DNA from: Paracoccus denitrificans
GTDB lineage: Bacteria; Pseudomonadota; Alphaproteobacteria; Rhodobacterales; Rhodobacteraceae
NCBI GenBank assembly: GCA_003240735.1
Contig: QFNE01000010.1
Location: forward strand, 31,723 to 95,722
DNA length: 64,000 nucleotides
Direction: 5' to 3'
The position numbers and the translations under genes were made by a program. This document shows positions 52,031-61,063 of this stretch, in pieces. The notes beneath the pieces are model-generated. The model was given only the letters and a program-made list of their open reading frames with translations. It did no database searches and was not told the DNA's origin. Position 1 is the stretch's first letter; every line of letters starts with the position of its first letter.

Positions 52031-52972
52031 TTAGCCTTCCACCGCGGCAGTCACGGCCGCGGCCGCATCGCCGCCGTCAAAGGTCGTCACGCCCGCAAGC
52101 CAAGGCACGACCGCATCCGGGTTCTTCTTCAGCCAGTCCTTGGCAGCGGTCATCGGCTCGGCGCCGTCATTCAGGATGGCACCCATGACCTCGTTTTCCA
52201 TCGGCAGGGTGAATTCCAGATTGGCGAGCAGCTTGCCGACATTCGGGCATTCCTGCGCATAGCCGGCGCGGGTGTTCGTTCGCACCTCGGCGCCACCGAA
52301 GTTGGGACCGAACACGTCGTCGCCGCCGGACAGATAGGTCATCTTGAACTGCGCGTTCATGGGATGCGGCTCCCACCCCAGAAACACGATCGGCTTGGCC
52401 GAGCCGTCGGCGCGTGCGACCTGGGCCAGCATGCCCTGTTCGGACGACTCGACGATCTCGAACTTGCCAAGGCCGAACTTGTCATCCGTGACCATGTCCA
52501 GAAGCAGGCGGTTGCCGTCGTTTCCGGGTTCGATGCCGTAGATCTTTCCGTCCAGCTCGGCCGAATGAGCGGCGATCTTGGAAAAATCGGTGATGCCCAG
52601 CTTGGCCCCGGCCTCGTTGGTGGCCAGGGTGTATTTTGCACCGGTCAGGTTGGTGCGAACCGTGTCGACGGTCTTGGCGTCGTTATAGGGTTTGATGTCG
52701 GCTTCCTGCGACGGCATCCAGTTGCCCAGAAAGACGTCGACATCACCGGTGGACATGGCGGTATAGGTCACGGGCAGCGACAGAACCTTGATTTCGGTCT
52801 GGTATCCCAGCGCATCCAGCACGTTCGCGGTCAGTGCCGTGGTCGAGGTGACGTCCGTCCAGCCGATATCGGACAGCACGACATTCTTGCAAGCCGCAGG
52901 CTCTTCGGCCAGCGCGGGAGAGGCGAGGGTGGCACCAAGGATCAGCAGGCTTAGCGTGCGGGACGGGCTCAT
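52031..52972 (-). CDS. choX: Choline-binding periplasmic protein
   Basis: The 313-residue protein binds choline in the periplasm and feeds ChoW/ChoV. It has a signal peptide (LSLLILGATLASPALA), then CKNVVLSDIGWTDVTSTTAL, VFLGNWMPSQEADIKPYND and FLGWEPHPMNAQFKMTYLSG, with the tryptophans and the PHPMN segment expected in the aromatic box that holds the quaternary ammonium group. It is the first gene of choXWV, divergent from betI across 107 bp. Confidence 0.95.
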   Translation of the reverse strand: MSPSRTLSLLILGATLASPALAEEPAACKNVVLSDIGWTDVTSTTALTANVLDALGYQTEIKVLSLPVTYTAMSTGDVDVFLGNWMPSQEADIKPYNDAKTVDTVRTNLTGAKYTLATNEAGAKLGITDFSKIAAHSAELDGKIYGIEPGNDGNRLLLDMVTDDKFGLGKFEIVESSEQGMLAQVARADGSAKPIVFLGWEPHPMNAQFKMTYLSGGDDVFGPNFGGAEVRTNTRAGYAQECPNVGKLLANLEFTLPMENEVMGAILNDGAEPMTAAKDWLKKNPDAVVPWLAGVTTFDGGDAAAAVTAAVEG

Positions 52973-53002
52973 GTTCGGATCACTCCCAGAATTGACCGGT
53001 TA

Positions 53003-53022
53003 TTGATTGACGAGTCAGTTAA
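53003..53022. promoter_or_regulatory. TetR-type operator, probable BetI site
   Basis: TTGATTGAC-GA-GTCAGTTAA is an imperfect inverted repeat (seven of nine positions match between arms) in the gap between divergent choX and betI. Size and A/T-rich ends fit BetI operators, which lose repressor when choline is present. One site could control both the uptake and the oxidation operons. Confidence 0.6.
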
Positions 53023-53079
53023 CATGCGGCTACCCCCGTTTGACAACCACTTAGTCGTCGAAACAAGGATTTTCCGCCA

Positions 53080-53661
53080 ATGCCTCGTGTCGGGGTCGAG
53101 CCTATCCGAAAGGCCGCGCTGATCAACGCCGCAATCGAGGCGGTTGGCCGCGCAGGCTCACTGGAAGTGACGGTTGCACAGATTGCGCGCGCTGCTGGCG
53201 TGTCTTCGGCGCTGGCGCATCATTATTTCGGCACCAAGAATCAGATTTTTCTGGCCGCAATGCGGTTCATCCTGACCGAATACCGCCGTGCGGTCATGGC
53301 CGCGCTTGCCGATACGCCTGCCGACGCAAAGGGCCGCGCCCGGGTCGATGCGATCATCAACGCTAGTTTCGACGATGGCAGCTTTGGTCGCGATACCGTC
53401 GCTGCGTGGCTGAACTTCTATACCCTTGCGCTGACCGACCCGCACGCGGCGCGCCTGCTTGCGGTCTATCGGCGGCGGCTGAAATCGAACCTGACCCACG
53501 CGCTGCGTGATGTCTGCGCTGCCGACGCGAGCCGGGTTGCCGCGACGTTGGGCGCGTTGATCGACGGTGTCTATCTGCGCGCCAGTCTAGACCCACAACC
53601 ACCAGACAGGGCCGCCGCCGTTGCCCTTGTCATGGCCTATCTTGATGAGGTGACCCCATGA
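53080..53661 (+). CDS. betI: Choline-responsive repressor BetI
   Basis: A 193-residue TetR-family repressor with the helix-turn-helix VTVAQIARAAGVSSALAHHY followed by FGTKNQIFLAAMRFILTEYR, the BetI-like N-terminus PRVGVEPIRKAALINAAIEA, and a helical ligand domain. It represses the bet genes until choline binds. It leads betI-betB-betA and overlaps betB by ATGA. The operator candidate lies 57 bp upstream. Confidence 0.95.
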   Translation: MPRVGVEPIRKAALINAAIEAVGRAGSLEVTVAQIARAAGVSSALAHHYFGTKNQIFLAAMRFILTEYRRAVMAALADTPADAKGRARVDAIINASFDDGSFGRDTVAAWLNFYTLALTDPHAARLLAVYRRRLKSNLTHALRDVCAADASRVAATLGALIDGVYLRASLDPQPPDRAAAVALVMAYLDEVTP

Positions 53662-55100
53662 TCCAGACTCAACCCGCCGCTTCGCTTTGGATCAACGGCC
53701 AACCGGTCGAAGGCGAAGGGGACGCATTCGAAAGCCGGTTTCCGTTCGACGGCCAAGTTATCGCCAAACTTCGCGCCGCATCGGTTGAACAGGTGCGCGC
53801 GGCATGCGCCGCCGCCGCCGCCGCCCAGCCCGCATGGGCGGCACTCAAGCCTGTCGACCGTGCCCGCGTGCTGGCACGCGCCGCGGCGATCATCCGCGAA
53901 CGCGGAGAGGAACTGGCGCAACTGGAAACCCAAGACACCGGCAAACCCATTCAGGAAACCCGCGTCGCCGATTGGCCGTCGGGTGCGGACGCGCTGGAAT
54001 ACTTTGCGGGTCTGGGGCCAACGCTGACGGGGCAGTATATCCCGCTGGGGTCCGATTTCGCCTATACCGTGCGCGAGCCGCTGGGCGTCGTCGGCGCGAT
54101 CGGCGCCTGGAACTATCCCAGCCAGATCGCGTGCTGGAAGGCCGCGCCCGCGCTGATCTGCGGGAACGCAGTGGTCTTCAAACCGTCCGAGGAAACGCCA
54201 CTCGGCGCGCTGAAGCTGGCCGAAATCTTTGCCGATGCCGGCTTGCCGCCGGGGATTTTCAACGTCGTGCAAGGGGCCGGCGTGGTCGGCGCCGCGCTGG
54301 TGACCGATCCGCAGGTCGCCAAGGTGTCACTGACCGGCTCGGTTCCGACGGGCCGCAAGGTCTATGCCGCGGCGGCCGAGGGCATCCGCCATGTCACGAT
54401 GGAGCTGGGCGGTAAGTCGCCCCTGATCGTCTTTGACGACGCCAGCATCGACGACGCGGTCGGAGCTGCGATTTTGGCGAATTTCTATTCATCGGGGCAG
54501 ATTTGTTCGAACGGGACGCGGGTGTTTGTCCAACGCGGGGTCTATGATCAGTTCCTATCGCGACTGACTGACCGGCTGGCCCACGCGATATCCGGCGACC
54601 CGCGGGACGAGACCACGCAGATCGGCCCTATCGTGTCACCGACCCAGGCCTCCAAGATCCGCGCGGCGATTGCAGCCGGGATTGAGGGTGGTGCGCGGCT
54701 GGTCGTTGGCGGGCCGGGAGAGGGCGCATTCATTCCGCCCACGGTCTTTGCAGATGCGACCGACGACATGACAATCGCATCGGACGAAATCTTTGGCCCT
54801 GTCATGACGGTCCTGCCGTTCGATGACGAGGACGAGGCTGTCCGGCGTGCCAACGCGACCCCGTTCGGACTGGCTGCCGGGGTGTTCACCGCCGATCTGA
54901 CGCGTGGCCATCGTGTGGTCGCCAACCTGCAAGCCGGCACCTGCTGGATCAACGCATACAACCTGACCCCGGTCGAAATGCCGTTCGGCGGGGTCAAGCT
55001 GTCCGGCGTCGGCCGCGAGAATTCAGCCGCCGCGATCGAGGCTTATTCGCAGCTAAAGTCCGTCTATGTGGGCATGGGCCCAGTTGACGCGCCGTATTAA
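53658..55100 (+). CDS. betB: Betaine-aldehyde dehydrogenase
   Basis: BetB oxidises betaine aldehyde to the osmoprotectant glycine betaine with NAD(P). The 480-residue protein has IGAWNYPSQIACWKAAPALI and the NAD-binding SLTGSVPTGRKV, the general base Glu249 in VTMELGGKSPL and the catalytic Cys283 in SSGQICSNGTRVF. It is translationally coupled to betI; betA begins 12 bp after it. Confidence 0.97.
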   Translation: MIQTQPAASLWINGQPVEGEGDAFESRFPFDGQVIAKLRAASVEQVRAACAAAAAAQPAWAALKPVDRARVLARAAAIIRERGEELAQLETQDTGKPIQETRVADWPSGADALEYFAGLGPTLTGQYIPLGSDFAYTVREPLGVVGAIGAWNYPSQIACWKAAPALICGNAVVFKPSEETPLGALKLAEIFADAGLPPGIFNVVQGAGVVGAALVTDPQVAKVSLTGSVPTGRKVYAAAAEGIRHVTMELGGKSPLIVFDDASIDDAVGAAILANFYSSGQICSNGTRVFVQRGVYDQFLSRLTDRLAHAISGDPRDETTQIGPIVSPTQASKIRAAIAAGIEGGARLVVGGPGEGAFIPPTVFADATDDMTIASDEIFGPVMTVLPFDDEDEAVRRANATPFGLAAGVFTADLTRGHRVVANLQAGTCWINAYNLTPVEMPFGGVKLSGVGRENSAAAIEAYSQLKSVYVGMGPVDAPY

Positions 55101-55112
55101 GGGGGACCAAAC

Positions 55113-56780
55113 ATGGCCGAGGCTGCGGATTATGTGATCGTCGGCGCCGGGTCGGCCGGTTGTGCGCTGGCCTATCGGCTGGTGATGGCTGGGCACCGGG
55201 TCGATCTGATCGAGTATGGCGGAACTGACGCCGGGCCATTCATTCAGATGCCCGGCGCGCTCAGCTATCCCATGAACATGAGCAGGTATGACTGGGGTTT
55301 CCAGTCCGAACCTGAGCCTCATCTGGGCGGGCGCCGACTGGTCACACCGCGCGGCAAGGTGTTGGGCGGGTCGTCATCGATCAACGGGATGGTTTTCGTC
55401 CGCGGACACGCGCTTGATTTCGACCACTGGGCCGAGCAGGGCGCAGCGGGGTGGGGCTACGCCGATGTCTTGCCGTACTTCAAGCGGATGGAGACGTGGC
55501 ACGGCGGCGACGAAAGCGGCGTGACCAGCCCCTATCGCGGCACCTCCGGCCCGATCCATGTGACGCGGGGGCCGCGGACGAACCCGCTCTTCAACGCGTT
55601 CATCGAGGCGGGACGTCAGGCCGGCTATGATGTCACCGACGATTACAACGGCGCCCATCAGGAAGGTTTCGGACCGATGGAGGCGTCGATCTGGCAGGGT
55701 CGCCGGTGGTCGGCCGCCAACGCCTATCTGCGTCCGGCACAAAAGACCGGCCGGCTGAAGCTCGTTAGCGCCATGGCAGAACGCGTGGCCTTCGATGGGA
55801 AGCGCGCGGTGGGGGTCGAGGTCAGGCGCGGCGGCGTCCGATGGACCGTTTCCGCGGGGCGAGAGGTTGTTCTGTCGGCCAGTTCGATCAACTCTCCCAA
55901 GCTGTTGTTGTTGTCAGGCATCGGCCCCGCTGCGCAGTTGCGCGCCCACGGGATCGAAGTACGCGCTGACCGGGCAGGGGTCGGGCAGAACCTGCAAGAC
56001 CATCTTGAGGTCTACATGCAGTTCAAATCGCTCCAGCCCGTGACGCTCTACAAGCACTGGAACATGTGGGGCAAAGGCACGATCGGGGCGCAGTGGATGG
56101 CGACGGGCAAGGGGCTGGGGGCGTCCAATCAGTTTGAAAGCTGTGGCTTCATCCGGTCGCGCGCAGGCGTTCCGTATCCTGATATTCAGTATCATTTCCT
56201 GCCGCTTGCTGTCCGCTATGATGGCAAGGCAGCGGCGGGTGGGCACGGCTTTCAGGTCCATGTGGGGCCGATGCGTTCACCTTCGCGGGGGGCGGTCACG
56301 TTGCGGTCAGACAATCCTGCGGCCGCGCCAGAGATTCGGTTCAATTATATGTCGACGGATCAGGACTGGGCCGATTTCCGCGCGTGCGTCCGCCTGACGA
56401 GGGAAGTCTTCGACCAGCCGGCATTTGCCGCGTATCGCGGTGACGAAATCCAGCCGGGCGCACATGCAAGCAGCGACGACGCAATTGATGACTTTGTTCG
56501 CGAACACGCAGAATCGGCGTTCCATCCCTGCGGCACATGTCGCATGGGTGCGGCGAACGATCCCCTGGCAGTCGTTGACCCCGAACTTCGCGTCATCGGC
56601 GTTCAGGGACTGCGGGTCGCCGACAGTTCGATCTTTCCACGCATCACGAACGGCAACCTGAACGCGCCGAGTTTGATGACGGGCGAAAAGGCTGCCGATC
56701 ACATCCTCGGGCAGGGGATGCTGTCACCCGAAAACCTGACCTATGACCGTGATGAAGACTGGGCGGTCAGCCAACGCTGA
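55113..56780 (+). CDS. betA: Choline dehydrogenase
   Basis: BetA is a membrane-associated FAD enzyme of the GMC family that oxidises choline to betaine aldehyde. The 555-residue protein has the FAD-binding VIVGAGSAGCALAYRL (GxGxxG at 11-16), the GMC signatures GKVLGGSSSINGMVFVRG and SASSINSPKLLLLSGIGPA, and the catalytic region ESAFHPCGTCRMG with NGNLNAPSLMTGEKAADHIL near the C-terminus. It completes betIBA. GGGGGACCAAAC precedes the ATG. No choline sulfatase (betC) gene is present in the cluster. Confidence 0.97.
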   Translation: MAEAADYVIVGAGSAGCALAYRLVMAGHRVDLIEYGGTDAGPFIQMPGALSYPMNMSRYDWGFQSEPEPHLGGRRLVTPRGKVLGGSSSINGMVFVRGHALDFDHWAEQGAAGWGYADVLPYFKRMETWHGGDESGVTSPYRGTSGPIHVTRGPRTNPLFNAFIEAGRQAGYDVTDDYNGAHQEGFGPMEASIWQGRRWSAANAYLRPAQKTGRLKLVSAMAERVAFDGKRAVGVEVRRGGVRWTVSAGREVVLSASSINSPKLLLLSGIGPAAQLRAHGIEVRADRAGVGQNLQDHLEVYMQFKSLQPVTLYKHWNMWGKGTIGAQWMATGKGLGASNQFESCGFIRSRAGVPYPDIQYHFLPLAVRYDGKAAAGGHGFQVHVGPMRSPSRGAVTLRSDNPAAAPEIRFNYMSTDQDWADFRACVRLTREVFDQPAFAAYRGDEIQPGAHASSDDAIDDFVREHAESAFHPCGTCRMGAANDPLAVVDPELRVIGVQGLRVADSSIFPRITNGNLNAPSLMTGEKAADHILGQGMLSPENLTYDRDEDWAVSQR

Positions 56781-56786
56781 TCGCCG

Positions 56787-57605
56787 TCACCGCCCCAGCT
56801 TGGCGTGGACCTCGTCCAGATCGACCTCGCCCTTGGGCATCTTGTTGTCCGGATCGTCGAAGTCATAGCGGAACAACTGGAAGTCCTTCTTGTAGATCTC
56901 CCAGACCAGATGGCGTGACAGGTCGTCGAAGTATTCGCTGACCTTGTGCGCCCGCTTGGGTCCGTGCCCTTCGGATTCGTTGAACCGAGGCACCTGCGCC
57001 AAGTCGATCTGATGTGGAGTCTGGGTTGCGGCCAGAACCTTGGCCATGCCTTCGTCAAATTTTTCAGTGAAGAAGATCTGATCATAGCGCCCGCCATTCA
57101 CAATGAACGTCGCGATATGACCTGACATGGCGGACCAGTGAATGTCGGGCTCCATCGGGCGACGCCAGCGGATGGTGTCGCGTGCAAACAGCAAAAACCT
57201 GCGGAAAGACGCGATCTGGTCGAACTCGAACCCGTTTTCCGGGCTGCCGACGTCGATGCCATAGCGTTGGATCAGACCGGGGACCAGGTTGCCGCGGTAC
57301 CGGCGCCCGTTGCGCTGGATCCCGGCGATCTTGTCGAAGAACGATGACAGGATCCGCGCATAGGGATTTCGGACGCAGGTGAAGGTCAGCGATTTGTGGC
57401 CGTGGACGTTTTCCGTGATCGCGTTCTGGCTGTCTTCCAAGCCCCACTTGTGCAGACCGTTCTTGGCATCATGGATGTCGCCTTCGAAGTAACGCCCATT
57501 GTCCGAATAGAACATGATCTGCCCAATGGTCGAGCAGGCGCATTTCGGGACGACCCGATACACCATGCTTTCGCTTTCGGTCATCCATGTTCCGGGAAAG
57601 CCCAT
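56787..57605 (-). CDS. Family 2 carbohydrate-type sulfotransferase
   Basis: The 272-residue protein transfers sulfate from PAPS to an acceptor. It has the 5'-phosphosulfate loop VVPKCACSTIG (residues 18-28) and the 3'-phosphate motif TCVRNPYARILSSF (R79NPYARILS), as in the carbohydrate sulfotransferase family 2. AAGGAG lies 8 bases before the ATG; a frame 27 codons longer is Cys-rich and unlikely. It is divergent from a GT14 glycosyltransferase gene, so the acceptor is probably a glycan. No signal peptide is present, which fits a cytosolic enzyme. Confidence 0.88.
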   Translation of the reverse strand: MGFPGTWMTESESMVYRVVPKCACSTIGQIMFYSDNGRYFEGDIHDAKNGLHKWGLEDSQNAITENVHGHKSLTFTCVRNPYARILSSFFDKIAGIQRNGRRYRGNLVPGLIQRYGIDVGSPENGFEFDQIASFRRFLLFARDTIRWRRPMEPDIHWSAMSGHIATFIVNGGRYDQIFFTEKFDEGMAKVLAATQTPHQIDLAQVPRFNESEGHGPKRAHKVSEYFDDLSRHLVWEIYKKDFQLFRYDFDDPDNKMPKGEVDLDEVHAKLGR

Positions 57606-57653
57606 GCTCGGTCTCCTTGGGGCGTCTTGCTCATGCGGACAAAATAAAAGTAA

Positions 57654-57670
57654 GCACTGACATACAGTGC
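57654..57670. promoter_or_regulatory. Perfect palindrome between divergent sulfotransferase and glycosyltransferase genes
   Basis: GCACTG-ACATA-CAGTGC is a perfect 6+6 inverted repeat placed 49 bp from one start codon and 59 bp from the other. Position and symmetry suggest an operator for a dimeric regulator controlling both genes; the regulator is not encoded nearby. Confidence 0.5.
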
Positions 57671-57728
57671 GGCGGTCGCGATTCAATGTTCAATCGTCCG
57701 CGCAAAGCAGAAGGGAGGGCCCAACCGC

Positions 57729-59306
57729 ATGGCGCGCATCGCCTTTATCCTGCTTTGCCACAAGGACCCCAAGGGCGTGATCGCGCAGGCCCGCAGGCTG
57801 ACTGAATCCGGCGACTACGTCTCGATCCACTTTGACGCGCGCGCCAGACAGGCAGATTTCATGGCGATTCAGGCCGCGCTTAAGGGCAATGCCGGCGTGA
57901 CGTTTGCGGCGCGGCGGATCAAATGTGGCTGGGGCGAGTGGTCGCTGGTCGCCGCCACGCTGGAGGCCGTGCGGGCGGCGATCACGGCGTTTCCCAAGGC
58001 TACGCATTTCTACATGCTGTCGGGCGACTGCATGCCGATCAAATCGGCGGCCTACGCCCACGATTTTCTTGATCGCAACGACGCCGACTTCATCGAGAAC
58101 TTCGACTTCTTCGAGAGCGACTGGATCCGCACCGGATTCAAGGACGAACGCCTGATCTACCGTCACCCGTTCAATGAACGTACCCAGAAGTCGCTGTTTT
58201 ATTTGAATTATGAGGTGCAGAAGCGGCTTGGTCTGACCCGAAACATCCCGCGGGGCATTCAGGTCCGCATCGGGTCGCAATGGTGGTGCCTGCGGCGCGA
58301 CACGATTGAAAAGCTCTTGGCGTTTTGTGGTGAACGCCCGGACATCCTCCGGTTCTTCCGGACCACGTGGATTCCGGATGAGACGTTTTTTCAGACCCTC
58401 GTCCCGCATCTGGTCGCGCGTCGAGAAATCAGGTCCCGCACGCTGACGTTTCTGATGTTCACGGACTACGGCATGCCGGTCACCTTCTATAACGACCACT
58501 ACGACTTGCTTCTTGGTCAGGACTTTCTGTTCGCGCGCAAGGTCAGCGCCGAGGCGCTGGAACTGCGGCAGCGCCTTGGGGTGCTTTGGCGCAACGACGA
58601 GGCACATTTCGCCATCTCGAACGAGGCCGCGGGACTGTTTCGCTTTCTGACCCAGCGCGGCCGCGAGGGGCGGCGTTACAAGCCCCGCTTCTGGGAGGTT
58701 GATGGTCGCGTCGGGCGAAGTCGCACGTTGCTGATCATCCTGTGCAAGAAATGGCATGTCGCCAAGAGACTGACCCAGCACATCCGGGAAATCACCGCGA
58801 TCCCTGCGGTCGATTATCTGTTCAACGAAACGGACGCTGGCCTGCCCGACATGGGCGGCGTTGAAAAAACCGTGGGCAAACGGGAACGCCATCGCCGCGC
58901 GCTGGTGCGTCTGCTGTTTGAACAGCTGGGGACCGAAAGGCTGGCGCTGTGTCTGGACACCTCGGCGCTTGGTCTGGTGCAGGACTTCGTTGACGACGAC
59001 GCGCGGATCAGGCTGCTTCTGATCGAGTCAGACTTCACCGACGAATACGTGGCCGGGCATATCGGGCGGGTGGGCCTCGCTGGTGCCAATACGGCCCTGA
59101 AGGACATGCGTCGACTGATCGACGCCGTCCGGTCAGATCTGGAAGACGAAAGCAACCTGATCCGAGAGATCGGGGGCGTCGAGCAACGCGTCATCTCGCC
59201 CGGCCGGTCGGTCGAGGAAAACGCTGCGGCGCTGGGAGAATTTCTGCGGATCGACGCCAGCCGCGCGCGCGCCTTGGCCGAAACGCCGCATCTTTTTGAC
59301 GACTGA
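57729..59306 (+). CDS. GT14-type beta-1,6-N-acetylglucosaminyltransferase with DUF5928 extension
   Basis: The 525-residue protein begins with a core-2/I-branching-like GT14 domain: MARIAFILLCHKDPKGVIAQ, then RIKCGWGEWSLVAATLEAV (about 63-81), HFYMLSGDCMPIKSAAYA (about 93-110) and GSQWWCLRRDTIEKLLAF. From about residue 300 a second, all-cytosolic region (YLFNETDAGLPDMGGVEKTV; FEQLGTERLALCLDTSALGL) corresponds to the DUF5928 extension known in Rhodobacterales. It probably branches a surface polysaccharide, with the divergent sulfotransferase decorating it. There is no transmembrane segment. Confidence 0.85.
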   Translation: MARIAFILLCHKDPKGVIAQARRLTESGDYVSIHFDARARQADFMAIQAALKGNAGVTFAARRIKCGWGEWSLVAATLEAVRAAITAFPKATHFYMLSGDCMPIKSAAYAHDFLDRNDADFIENFDFFESDWIRTGFKDERLIYRHPFNERTQKSLFYLNYEVQKRLGLTRNIPRGIQVRIGSQWWCLRRDTIEKLLAFCGERPDILRFFRTTWIPDETFFQTLVPHLVARREIRSRTLTFLMFTDYGMPVTFYNDHYDLLLGQDFLFARKVSAEALELRQRLGVLWRNDEAHFAISNEAAGLFRFLTQRGREGRRYKPRFWEVDGRVGRSRTLLIILCKKWHVAKRLTQHIREITAIPAVDYLFNETDAGLPDMGGVEKTVGKRERHRRALVRLLFEQLGTERLALCLDTSALGLVQDFVDDDARIRLLLIESDFTDEYVAGHIGRVGLAGANTALKDMRRLIDAVRSDLEDESNLIREIGGVEQRVISPGRSVEENAAALGEFLRIDASRARALAETPHLFDD

Positions 59307-59324
59307 AGAAAAAAGGAGCCTCTG

Positions 59325-59699
59325 ATGGCCTATGACCCCCAGAACATATTCGCCCGTATCCTGCGCGGTGAGATTCCGAACGACACGGTCGCCGAAACTG
59401 AACATTCGCTGGCATTTCGCGACATCCGTCCGCAGGCACCGGTTCATCTGTTGGTGATCCCTAAGGGGCCCTATGTCAGCTATGACGACTTTGCGGAAAA
59501 TGCCTCGGACGCCGAGATCGTGGATTTCAACCGGCTGGTCGCCCGCGTCGCGCGGGATGCAGGCATCGCGTTGTCCGCTGGTGGAGCAGGGTTCCGCGCG
59601 ATTACCAACGCAGGTGCCGACGGCGTGCAGGAAGTGCCCCATTTCCACCTGCACCTGCTGGGCGGGCGCAACATCGGCCGGATGATCGAGCCGGCCTGA
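59325..59699 (+). CDS. HIT-family nucleotide-binding protein
   Basis: A 124-residue histidine triad protein of the HINT branch with NIFARILRGEIPNDTVAETE at the N-terminus, HLLVIPKGPYVSYDDFA, and the triad VPHFHLHLLGG near the C-terminus. HINT proteins hydrolyse AMP-N-linked compounds. AAAAGGAGCC precedes the ATG. It lies 18 bp after the GT14 gene and converges with an ABC ATPase gene 3 bp away. Confidence 0.95.
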   Translation: MAYDPQNIFARILRGEIPNDTVAETEHSLAFRDIRPQAPVHLLVIPKGPYVSYDDFAENASDAEIVDFNRLVARVARDAGIALSAGGAGFRAITNAGADGVQEVPHFHLHLLGGRNIGRMIEPA

Positions 59700-59702
59700 G
59701 CG

Positions 59703-60653
59703 TCAGTTGACCGGCGCCGTCAGCTGTCGGAACACGTCTTCCAGGTCTGGCTGTTCGGTCGACACGTCGCGGATCGGGACCGATGCCGCACGCAGGGCGT
59801 CGATGATCTGATCCGCGGCAATGTGGCCCGGCGCATATCCCAGCGCGATGCGGCGGTCGGGCCGTTTCGTGATCGTGACGCCGTCAGGCAGCGCGGGCAG
59901 GGTGCCTGCCCAGTCGCCCGGGTCGATCACCAGACTCTTGCGATCCGCGCGGCGCAGCAGGTTTGCCGTCGCGTCCTGCACGATCACTTGGCCGTGGTCG
60001 ATGATCGCGATTTCGTCGCACATTTCCTGCGCTTCTTCCAAGTAGTGGGTCGTCAGGATGATGGTCATGCCCTGTTCGTTCAGGCGTCGGACGTTGGTCC
60101 AAAGCATCTCTCTCAGGCCGATATCGACGCCGGCGGTTGGCTCATCCAGAACCAGAATGCGCGGTCGGTGGACAAGCGCCTTGGCCAGCAGCAGCCGCCG
60201 CTTCATCCCGCCCGATAACTGCCTGCTATAGGTGTCGGCCTGCGCGGTCAGCCCGACCAGCGCCAGAATTTCGTCCGTCCAGCGGTCGGATTTCGGCACC
60301 CCGTAAAGTCCGGCCTGCACCTCAAGGCTCGCGCGGGGGGTAAAGAACGGATCGATGTTCAGTTCCTGCGGCATGACGCCGATTGCCGCGCGGGACTGGC
60401 GTGGATTCACATCCTGATCGAACCCCCAGATATCCACCTTGCCCGCCGTCTTGTTCACAAGACCGGCCAGAATATTGATCGTGGTCGATTTTCCGGCGCC
60501 GTTCGGACCCAGCAACCCGAAGATCGACCCCGTTGGAATATCCAGCGAGATGCCATGCAGCGCGGTTTTTTCAGGCACGCGACCTGCGGCGGCATAGGTT
60601 TTCGTCAGCCCCGTGATCCTGATGGCGGGGGCGGCGGCGGAGTGGTCGGACAT
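59703..60653 (-). CDS. ABC-2 type transporter ATP-binding protein (no adjacent permease)
   Basis: The 316-residue ATPase has Walker A GLLGPNGAGKST, signature QLSGGMKRRLLLAKA, Walker B ILVLDEPTAGVD and the switch LTTHYLEEA, which place it with YadG/CcmA-like exporters pairing with ABC-2 permeases. A C-terminal extension (about residues 240-316) has DVSTEQPDLEDVFRQLT, the usual tail. No permease gene lies downstream on this strand inside the window, so its partner must be elsewhere. The ATG giving MSDHSAAAP is selected over a longer frame that overlaps the divergent zinc-finger gene. Confidence 0.88.
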   Translation of the reverse strand: MSDHSAAAPAIRITGLTKTYAAAGRVPEKTALHGISLDIPTGSIFGLLGPNGAGKSTTINILAGLVNKTAGKVDIWGFDQDVNPRQSRAAIGVMPQELNIDPFFTPRASLEVQAGLYGVPKSDRWTDEILALVGLTAQADTYSRQLSGGMKRRLLLAKALVHRPRILVLDEPTAGVDIGLREMLWTNVRRLNEQGMTIILTTHYLEEAQEMCDEIAIIDHGQVIVQDATANLLRRADRKSLVIDPGDWAGTLPALPDGVTITKRPDRRIALGYAPGHIAADQIIDALRAASVPIRDVSTEQPDLEDVFRQLTAPVN

Positions 60654-60781
60654 TGCGATGTGTTCCTTGGACCGCAAGGCGGCCCGGTTCGATCTGCCGT
60701 GCCTTGTCGGGGCTGGCATCGGTCGGTAAAATGGCGCCACCGTTAAACCGGGATTTCCTTTCGGACACAAGAGAGCCGCCC

Positions 60782-61045
60782 ATGTCGCAAGCCATCCCGA
60801 CCCATTTCGTCCCGACCGAAGACCCGCTGTCGAGCAACACGCCAGCCGAGGCCGCCGACTTCCCCGCGCCAGAGGTCGAGATTGTGACCAAGTGGAAGGT
60901 CGCCTGTCAGGGCGATCAGGCCCACGGTCTGGGTCATCCGCGGGTCTGGCTGTCGATCTCGCCCGAGATGGGTTTCGTCGACTGCGGCTATTGCGATAAG
61001 CGTTTCGTCATTGACCCCGTCGCCGCGGCACACGGCGACCACTAA
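60782..61045 (+). CDS. zf-CHCC zinc-finger protein
   Basis: An 87-residue protein with a C-terminal CHCC zinc site: CQGDQAHGLGHPRVWLSISP then FVDCGYCDKRFVID. This is the domain family of the mitochondrial complex I accessory subunit NDUFS6 and is frequent in alphaproteobacteria, where it probably associates with NADH dehydrogenase. The ATG lies where the family N-terminus starts; the longer upstream frame overlaps the ABC gene region. Confidence 0.88.
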   Translation: MSQAIPTHFVPTEDPLSSNTPAEAADFPAPEVEIVTKWKVACQGDQAHGLGHPRVWLSISPEMGFVDCGYCDKRFVIDPVAAAHGDH

Positions 61046-61063
61046 GGGTTGCTGCGTCCGTCG

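Noticed and set aside
53019..53023. Isolated TTAA half-sites, for example in the choX-betI gap and before the 24-residue peptide gene
   Set aside because: Single TTAA sites lack the seven-base spaced partner and are too frequent to call CtrA boxes.
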